The notes under the pieces are model-generated. The model worked only from the letters and a program-made list of their open reading frames with translations, made no database searches and was not told where the DNA came from. This document shows, piece by piece, positions 58,976-64,000 of a stretch of 64,000 nucleotides of DNA (positions within the stretch are counted from its first letter, which is position 1; the number at the start of each line of letters is the position of its first letter). The stretch spans positions 34,578 through 98,577 of the forward strand of contig JAENXC010000016.1 in NCBI GenBank assembly GCA_016649715.1, read 5' to 3'. A program made the position numbers and the translations under genes. The DNA comes from Flavobacteriaceae bacterium (GTDB taxonomy: Bacteria > Bacteroidota > Bacteroidia > Flavobacteriales > Flavobacteriaceae).

Positions 58976-60778
58976 ATGCAAAGTAACAGCCCGCACACTT
59001 TCCATATTCCCGTGATGGGAATTGCATATACCATTGACACTCCCATTAAAGTTGCATGTTTCGGCATCAACTCAGCAATTTCAGTTATTGAGGACAATAT
59101 TTTGGAGGTAATGCGGAAATATTACTACCAACAGAACAACGAAACCTTCACTCCTATAACTGTAAAAGAGGAAGATTATAGGTCGCGTAGAATTACCGAT
59201 TATCTTAACTTGATGCAGCGCATTGTTCATTCCAAAATGGAAAAGCTAAAAGCCTCTGCTTTTGAAACTGGGTCTGATCTTGTCAAGTATTTTGAAATGC
59301 TTCCAGATACCAGTGATCTGAAAGCGAAATATCACGAAATGCTTTTTACATCGAATCCCGAAAAAAGAGGGTTATTGGAAAAGTTTTTGCATAAACTTGT
59401 GATGCCCGGAGCCATTGAGGTAAACATAATGACCAAGGTGGACAAGGAAAATCTGGACAAAAATAAAGATATCATAGAAAATGGTTCCGATGCTTTAACA
59501 GCCTTAAAAGGATATGCCAAAAGCGAGCTAACAAACTCTTCCCTTATTTTTTCCGCCGGAATGAATCCCCGTCTTTACAACTATATGGAAAATTTTTCAG
59601 CCTTTGACGCATACCAATGGGGCAGTTTTCACAAAAAGGTGGTTATCAAGGTGAGCGATTACCGTTCGGCCTTGATACAAGGGAAATATTTGGCGAAAAA
59701 AGGAATTTGGGTCAGTGAGTTTCGCATAGAGTCTGGACTCAATTGCGGCGGCCACGTTTTTGCTACCCAAGGATTACTAATGGGTCCCATTCTTCAAGAA
59801 TTTAAAGAGAAAAAACAGGAATTGCAGGACAGCCTTTTTGAATTGTACAATCCTGCCGTTATTGCGAAAGGGAAGCTCGGTTTTTCAAAACCCCATCCCA
59901 TAAAAATCACCGTGCAGGGCGGAATTGGCACTTATGAGGAAGACAGTTTGCTACGCGAATTTTACCAAGTGGACAGCACTGGTTGGGGCACCCCATTTTT
60001 ACTATGCCCAGAAGCTACAACCGTTGATGAAAACACGCTGGAGCTACTTCGCCAGTCCAAAGGAAATGATGTGGTTCGCAGCAATGCATCGCCGCTGGGA
60101 GTGCCGTTCAACTATTTGAAAGGCACTACTGCCGAAATTGAACGCTTGGACCGAATAGCCAAAGGCAAACCCGGCAGTCCGTGTACCGAAAAACTATTGG
60201 TTTCAAACACAGAGTTTACCAAGGAACCAATTTGTACCGCATCCAGTAAATACCAAAAGCTGAAACTACAACAATTGGAAACCTTAAATCTTTCCAAAGA
60301 GGAATTGGAACAACAACGCGACAATGTTTTGAGCAAGGAATGTCTTTGTATAGGCTTGAGCAACGCTGCCGCAATTAGTTATGACGTGCCATTTCTTAAA
60401 AAACTAACGGCAGTTACCATTTGCCCAGGCCCCAATATTGTCAATTTTTCAAAGGTTTCCAGTCTGCGGGATATGACCAACCATATTTACGGCCGAAAAG
60501 ATATTATGCAACAACCCAACCGGTCTGCGATGTTTGTTACGGAGCTAAGGCTCTATATAGATTTTCTGAAAAAGGAAATAGAACGCGCTTTATCGCCCTC
60601 TGCGCGCGATTTTAAATCTTGGGAAAAATACAGCGAAAACCTTCTGGAAGGCATTGAGCATTACCGTGGTTTGGCATCCAATTATTTTTTAAAGAAGAAA
60701 CATCAATTTGAAAAGGATTTGGAGGAAGCCAAAATGGAAATCTTGCAGATACAGGAATCTCAGTTGCAGTTAGGGTAG
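58976..60778 (+). CDS. large NMO/FabK-like (TIM-barrel, FMN-type) protein of unknown function
   Basis: 600 residues. The centre has features of the nitronate monooxygenase/FabK family: WVSEFRIESGLNCGGHVF (247-262, like E-x-x-x-GGH), ITVQGGIG (311-318) and GWGTPFLLCPEATTVDENTL (336-355, like the VqxGTaFl.t.Ea segment). Flanking domains (1-215 and 380-600) have no recognised family; the C-terminal 100 residues are helical, with two Cys-rich stretches (CTEKLL, SKECLCIGLS) before. It probably binds FMN and may oxidise or reduce a small molecule. Its own operator places it in the TGA-N6-TCA regulon next to nos. Its last 294 bp are duplicated at 61540-61833. Confidence 0.62.
   Translation: MQSNSPHTFHIPVMGIAYTIDTPIKVACFGINSAISVIEDNILEVMRKYYYQQNNETFTPITVKEEDYRSRRITDYLNLMQRIVHSKMEKLKASAFETGSDLVKYFEMLPDTSDLKAKYHEMLFTSNPEKRGLLEKFLHKLVMPGAIEVNIMTKVDKENLDKNKDIIENGSDALTALKGYAKSELTNSSLIFSAGMNPRLYNYMENFSAFDAYQWGSFHKKVVIKVSDYRSALIQGKYLAKKGIWVSEFRIESGLNCGGHVFATQGLLMGPILQEFKEKKQELQDSLFELYNPAVIAKGKLGFSKPHPIKITVQGGIGTYEEDSLLREFYQVDSTGWGTPFLLCPEATTVDENTLELLRQSKGNDVVRSNASPLGVPFNYLKGTTAEIERLDRIAKGKPGSPCTEKLLVSNTEFTKEPICTASSKYQKLKLQQLETLNLSKEELEQQRDNVLSKECLCIGLSNAAAISYDVPFLKKLTAVTICPGPNIVNFSKVSSLRDMTNHIYGRKDIMQQPNRSAMFVTELRLYIDFLKKEIERALSPSARDFKSWEKYSENLLEGIEHYRGLASNYFLKKKHQFEKDLEEAKMEILQIQESQLQLG
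60441..60778 (+). repeat. left copy of the 3'-end direct repeat
   Basis: The 3' part of the 600-residue gene. 60485-60778 aligns base for base with 61540-61833 (offset 1055) with about 12 mismatches in 294 bp. Homology continues upstream to about 60441 with indels. Confidence 0.85.
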
Positions 60779-60859
60779 CGGTTGTGAATTTCAACCATTC
60801 AAGGATTTCTATGGAAAAATTTTTGAAGAAAATACTTGGTTTTTTATTTCAGTTCTTCG

Positions 60860-61162
60860 TTATACAACGTTATTGTCCGCGTATTTCTTTATTTCACTGA
60901 GTTCCTTTTCCTTATTTTCTTTTTCTTCCTCAATGTCATAATCATTTTGGATTCCGAGCCAAAATTTTGCGGAATTTCCAAAATACTTGCCCAATCGCAA
61001 AGCAGTGTCGGCAGTTATTCTACGGTTTCCTTTGATAATTTCCGAAATTCGGGTCTGTGGTATTTTTAAATCCTTTGAGAGTCGGTAGGCAGTAATTTCG
61101 AGTGGTTCAAGAAATTCGTTGCTCAAGATTTCTCCCGGATGTATGTTTGCTAATTTCTCCAT
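60860..61162 (-). CDS. higA: HigA-family antitoxin (HTH)
   Basis: 100 residues. HTH of the HigA/VapI type: LSKDLKIPQTRISEIIKGNR and RITADTALRLGKYFGNSAKF, then a lysine/glutamate-rich C-terminal tail (EEEKENKEKELSEIKKYADN). Start MEKLANIHPGEILSNEFLEP. It binds and neutralises HigB and represses its own promoter. Encoded 9 bp after the toxin (toxin first, as in hig operons). Confidence 0.92.
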   Translation of the reverse strand: MEKLANIHPGEILSNEFLEPLEITAYRLSKDLKIPQTRISEIIKGNRRITADTALRLGKYFGNSAKFWLGIQNDYDIEEEKENKEKELSEIKKYADNNVV

Positions 61163-61171
61163 TTTCTTTTT

Positions 61172-61453
61172 TTAATGATAATCAATTATTTCTACTTCGC
61201 CTGCATTTCCTTTCTCCCAGATAAAGATAATCCGCCATTGTTTGTTAATCCGAATGCTATAAAATTCGTTTAATTTTCCGGTCATTTTTTCAAGGCGGTT
61301 CGAGGGTGGAATTCGCAAATCGGCAACGTCTTGCGAGTTGTTCAACATTCTCAATTTCCGGCGTCCGACGTTCTGAATTTCAATCGGTATTTTTTTAACT
61401 CGGATACCATTCCAAATTCTTTCGGTTTCTTTCGAGCCAAAGGAAATAATCAT
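61172..61453 (-). CDS. higB: HigB/RelE-family mRNA-interferase toxin
   Basis: 93 residues. RelE-type fold with KLRMLNNSQDVADLRIPPSN and the C-terminal segment FYSIRINKQWRIIFIWEKGN, including the Arg and aromatic residues that contact ribosome-bound mRNA in HigB. Start MIISFGSKETERIWNGIRVK. The toxin gene precedes the antitoxin in the operon. The module lies within the duplicated 3' end of the neighbour gene, as expected for an acquired cassette. Confidence 0.92.
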   Translation of the reverse strand: MIISFGSKETERIWNGIRVKKIPIEIQNVGRRKLRMLNNSQDVADLRIPPSNRLEKMTGKLNEFYSIRINKQWRIIFIWEKGNAGEVEIIDYH

Positions 61454-61495
61454 ATTTTCGTTTTACATTACTAACGCCAAAAGTAAGTATAAATT

Positions 61496-61833
61496 TCGAT
61501 TTTTCCAAAGGTTGCCAGCTCGCGCGAAATGACTGCCCTATTTATGGCCGAAAAGATATTATGCAACAATCCAACCAGTCTGCTATGTTTGTTGCGGAGC
61601 TCAGGCTCTATATAGATTTTCTGAAAAAGGAAATAGAACGCGCTTTATCGCCCTCTGCGCGCGATTTTAAATCTTGGGAAAAATACAGCGAAAACCTTCT
61701 GGAAGGCATTGAACATTACCGTGATTTGGCATCCAATTATTTTTTGAAGAAGAAACATCAATTTGAACAGGATTTGGAGGAAGCCAAAATGGAAATCTTG
61801 CAGATACAGGAATCTCAGTTGCAGATTGGGTAG
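61496..61833 (+). pseudogene. fragment duplicating the 3' end of the 600-residue gene
   Basis: From 61561 an open frame encodes MQQSNQSAMFVAELRLYIDF to QLQIG, 90 residues that match the C-terminus of the upstream 600-residue protein with six substitutions. Upstream DNA to about 61496 still aligns (e.g. ttttccaaaggttgccag versus ttttcaaaggtttccag), but indels break the frame and no start signal is present. It is a relic, not a likely functional gene. It flanks the HigBA module on its right side. Confidence 0.8.
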
Positions 61834-61865
61834 GGGTTCCAAATAACGCCCGTTTTCAAGTCTGA

Positions 61866-61895
61866 CCAAAAAAACAAAGCCGCTTAAAGCGGCTT
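61866..61895 (-). terminator. terminator for the leftward hybrid kinase gene
   Basis: Arms aagccgct (61877-61884) and agcggctt (61888-61895) with a short loop. On the minus strand the stem is followed by TGTTTTTTT, a good terminator for the kinase gene ending at 61997. Confidence 0.7.
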
Positions 61896-61996
61896 ATAAG
61901 GGTTCGGTTTTTAAAAATTATAGGGTTGTGCAACGGTTACCATTGTTATAGACATGTGCTTTATTTTCTGACGTTCAATTGTTTGTTTATGTTGAT

Positions 61997-64000
61997 TTAT
62001 ATCCTGAAATATGTTTGAATTAATGCAAGCAATTCATCTTTCTTAATCGGTTTTGGAATATAATCGTTGCACCCCGCCTTTATCGCTATTTCACTGTCGC
62101 CGCTCATCGCATAAGCAGTTTGGGCTATGATAATTACTTTTGAATTAAATTCCCTTATGCGGCGGGTGGCTTTGTAACCATTCATTTCAGGCATTTTTAT
62201 GTCCATCAGAATAAGGTCAAAATCCGGATGTTCACGGCAGAGTTCAACTACCTTAGGACCTGTGTTGGCTTGTACTATTTCTTCTGCAATATCAGCTAAT
62301 GCCAGTTCAAGGTATTGAAGTGCAATTTCATCATCATCGGCTAAAATAATTTTCAACTTTTTCATCCCGCTTCTCATCAATTCAGCCGGTTTTGCAACGG
62401 GTATTTCTTTGGCTATTGGCTCTATTTTACTTTTTATCGGCAGTGTAAAATAAAAAATTGAGCCTAAGCCTTCTTTACTTTCCACCCGGATTTTCCCGCC
62501 CAGCATTTCAACATACGATTTAGCAATGGCCAATCCCAGACCAGAACCTTCAAAAGTCCTCGTGGCGGTAATATAGGCCTGTTCGAAGCGGTTAAAGACA
62601 GCTTCCTGCCGATGAGCCGGAATGCCTATTCCTGTATCTTTCACATAAAATTCAACCTCAGAACCTTTTTGCCTGCAACCAACCATAATCGTTCCTGAGT
62701 CGGTATATTTTATCGCATTTTTTATGAGGTTGGTAATAATAGAATCCAGTTTACTCCGGTCGGTTAGCAGATGCTTTTTCACATCGGGCAACAACATTTC
62801 TATACTTAGTTTTAACCCTTTCTTTTCCGATTCGGGCTGGAAAAACCGCACCAATACATTTACAGTTTCATTTAAATCGATTTCTTTATTACTGACAGTA
62901 ATTAACCCGGCTTCAATTTTCGAGATTTCGACAATATCAGTTACTGTATTCAACATACGCTCTCCGCTTTGATGAATAATCTGGATATAAGCGTCTTTTG
63001 TTTCATCACTTAAATCAGGTTCCAAAAGCAAACTTGTAAAACCAAGGATACCGTTCATGGGCGTGCGGATTTCGTGACTCATATTGGCCAGGAATGCCGA
63101 TTTCAGGCGGTCGGATTCTTCAGCTTTTTCTTTGGTAATTTTTAAATCTTCAATAAATTGTTTTAATTCGGTAATATCTTCCTTAATTGCCACATAATTT
63201 ATTATTTCATGCTTATTATTAAAAATGGGTGAAATGGATGCCGATTCCCAGTACAATTCTCCGTTCTTCCTTTTGTTATGGAATTCACCATGCCAGTTGT
63301 TGCCCGATAAAATGGTGGACCAGAGTTGCTGATATTCTTTTTTCGGTTTTTCGCCGGAACTGAATACCCGTGGATTTTTACCGATTAATTCTTCTTTGGT
63401 ATATCCGCTAATCTTCAAAGTTTTGGGATTAACATATTCCATATTCCCATTTAAATCGGTAATATAAACAGAAACGGGGCTCTGTTCAATGGCATGTGAT
63501 AATTTTTTCAATTCCTGTTCGGCAATTTTGCGTCCTGTTATATCGGTAACAATCCCATTTACCCGAACAAGTTTTCCATTCCCGTCAAGTTTGGGTTTCA
63601 TTCTTGCTTCAATCCATCGTAACTGCCCGGAGGGATGAGCTATCCTTAGCTCATGCATAAGGTCTTTACCTGCTAATAAAACCGGATAACCCGCATCTGC
63701 GATGGGTTTATCTTCCGGAATAATAAGTTCGTACCATAATTGTGGATTTTGAAAAAACATTGACGGCGGGTAGCCAAATACTTGTTCGTGTGCTGATGAA
63801 GCAACTAGCATTTTATTTTGAACAGTATCCATTGAAAATATGGCGTCATTAAGGTTATCATGCAGATTTTCCAATTCATTATGTGCAAGTTCAAGCGCCT
63901 CTTTCGCAATTTTTCGTTCGGTAATATCGCTAATCAGAACGTACCGAGCGTTGCGGTCGTTAAATTGTACGGAATGCGATATAATTTCCACATCAATAAT
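61997..64000 (-). CDS. hybrid sensor histidine kinase with PAS domains and REC, 5'-truncated
   Basis: The frame is open to the window edge and the visible N-terminus (IDVEIISHSVQFNDRN...) is the end of a PAS domain, so the gene starts beyond 64000. Domains in order: PAS end, PAS/PAC (about 35-155), PAS/PAC (about 160-280), HisKA with ANMSHEIRTPMNGILGF, HATPase (NLIKNAIKYTD, DTGIGIP, GSGLGLAIAKSY) and a C-terminal receiver (DFDLILMDIKMPEMNGYKAT, phospho-Asp, then QTAYAMSGD). A multi-step phosphorelay sensor with no TM in the visible part. Its partner is not identifiable here. Confidence 0.93.
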   Translation of the reverse strand: MIDVEIISHSVQFNDRNARYVLISDITERKIAKEALELAHNELENLHDNLNDAIFSMDTVQNKMLVASSAHEQVFGYPPSMFFQNPQLWYELIIPEDKPIADAGYPVLLAGKDLMHELRIAHPSGQLRWIEARMKPKLDGNGKLVRVNGIVTDITGRKIAEQELKKLSHAIEQSPVSVYITDLNGNMEYVNPKTLKISGYTKEELIGKNPRVFSSGEKPKKEYQQLWSTILSGNNWHGEFHNKRKNGELYWESASISPIFNNKHEIINYVAIKEDITELKQFIEDLKITKEKAEESDRLKSAFLANMSHEIRTPMNGILGFTSLLLEPDLSDETKDAYIQIIHQSGERMLNTVTDIVEISKIEAGLITVSNKEIDLNETVNVLVRFFQPESEKKGLKLSIEMLLPDVKKHLLTDRSKLDSIITNLIKNAIKYTDSGTIMVGCRQKGSEVEFYVKDTGIGIPAHRQEAVFNRFEQAYITATRTFEGSGLGLAIAKSYVEMLGGKIRVESKEGLGSIFYFTLPIKSKIEPIAKEIPVAKPAELMRSGMKKLKIILADDDEIALQYLELALADIAEEIVQANTGPKVVELCREHPDFDLILMDIKMPEMNGYKATRRIREFNSKVIIIAQTAYAMSGDSEIAIKAGCNDYIPKPIKKDELLALIQTYFRI

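Noticed and set aside
61561..61833. Functional 90-residue gene
   Set aside because: It is the truncated repeat of a neighbour's C-terminus with no promoter and an upstream disrupted frame.

Overview
The window looks like a chromosome segment from a member of the Bacteroidota, most likely a marine-type Flavobacteriaceae. The evidence is low G+C coding sequence, lipoprotein signals of the form MKK..xSC, the absence of obvious Shine-Dalgarno sequences, promoters with the Bacteroidota -7 element TAnnTTTG, flavobacterial intergenic inverted repeats, a Sec-exported clade II NosZ and an 11-subunit complex I without NuoEFG. I cannot name a genus from the sequence alone.

Layout. 1-4.7 kb: the end of an RND efflux operon (truncated adaptor, 1071-residue pump, a PII-like small protein, a DUF2892 membrane protein). 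4.8-7.7 kb: hpf and a universal stress protein (USP) gene, facing a trx-deoC-deoD operon. 7.8-11.6 kb: two small conserved genes, then a PAS histidine kinase coupled to an unusual REC-cNMP-HTH(Crp) response regulator. 11.6-18.7 kb: five more tandem-domain USP genes, an ATP-cone/PD-(D/E)XK nuclease and a beta-CASP RNase-like protein. 18.7-19.4 kb: a decayed porin relic. 19.4-37.1 kb: HEPN protein, pyruvate:ferredoxin oxidoreductase (nifJ), ferredoxin, 2-oxoacid:ferredoxin oxidoreductase (korAB) and nuoABCDHIJKLMN. 37.1-38.6 kb: a Pycsar-effector-like (DUF5706) membrane protein paired with a second ATP-cone nuclease. 38.8-49.5 kb: a leftward run of 14 genes headed by a TetR regulator, with TolC, HlyD, two ABC ATPases and two ABC-2 permeases (YbhGFSR type), OsmC, LOG protein and an OmpLA-like protein. 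49.7-51.2 kb: a lipoprotein gene and a seventh USP. 51.5-58.8 kb: nitrous oxide reduction cluster (cytochrome c, fasciclin protein, nosZ, membrane protein, nosL, nosD, nosF, nosY). 59-61.8 kb: a 600-residue NMO/FabK-like protein whose 3' end is duplicated on the far side of a HigB-HigA toxin-antitoxin module. 62-64 kb: a truncated hybrid histidine kinase.

The most interesting signal is regulatory. A palindrome TGA-N6-TCA (often ATGAyn..ATCAT) recurs upstream of hpf-usp, the kinase and its divergent neighbour, three other usp transcription units, fdx-nifJ and korAB-nuo (one shared divergent site), the nos cluster and the 600-residue gene. In seven of eight promoters on these units the palindrome centre lies exactly 29.5 bp from the first base of a match to TAnnTTTG or TAnnTTTA. 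The 600-residue gene keeps TTTG at that distance without the TA, and only the kinase promoter is off, at 31.5 bp. This suggests one CRP/FNR-type activator, binding at about -40, that ties together ribosome hibernation, USPs, ferredoxin-based electron flow into complex I and N2O respiration. The REC-Crp fusion encoded at 10500-11552 is the obvious local candidate, but that link is inference.
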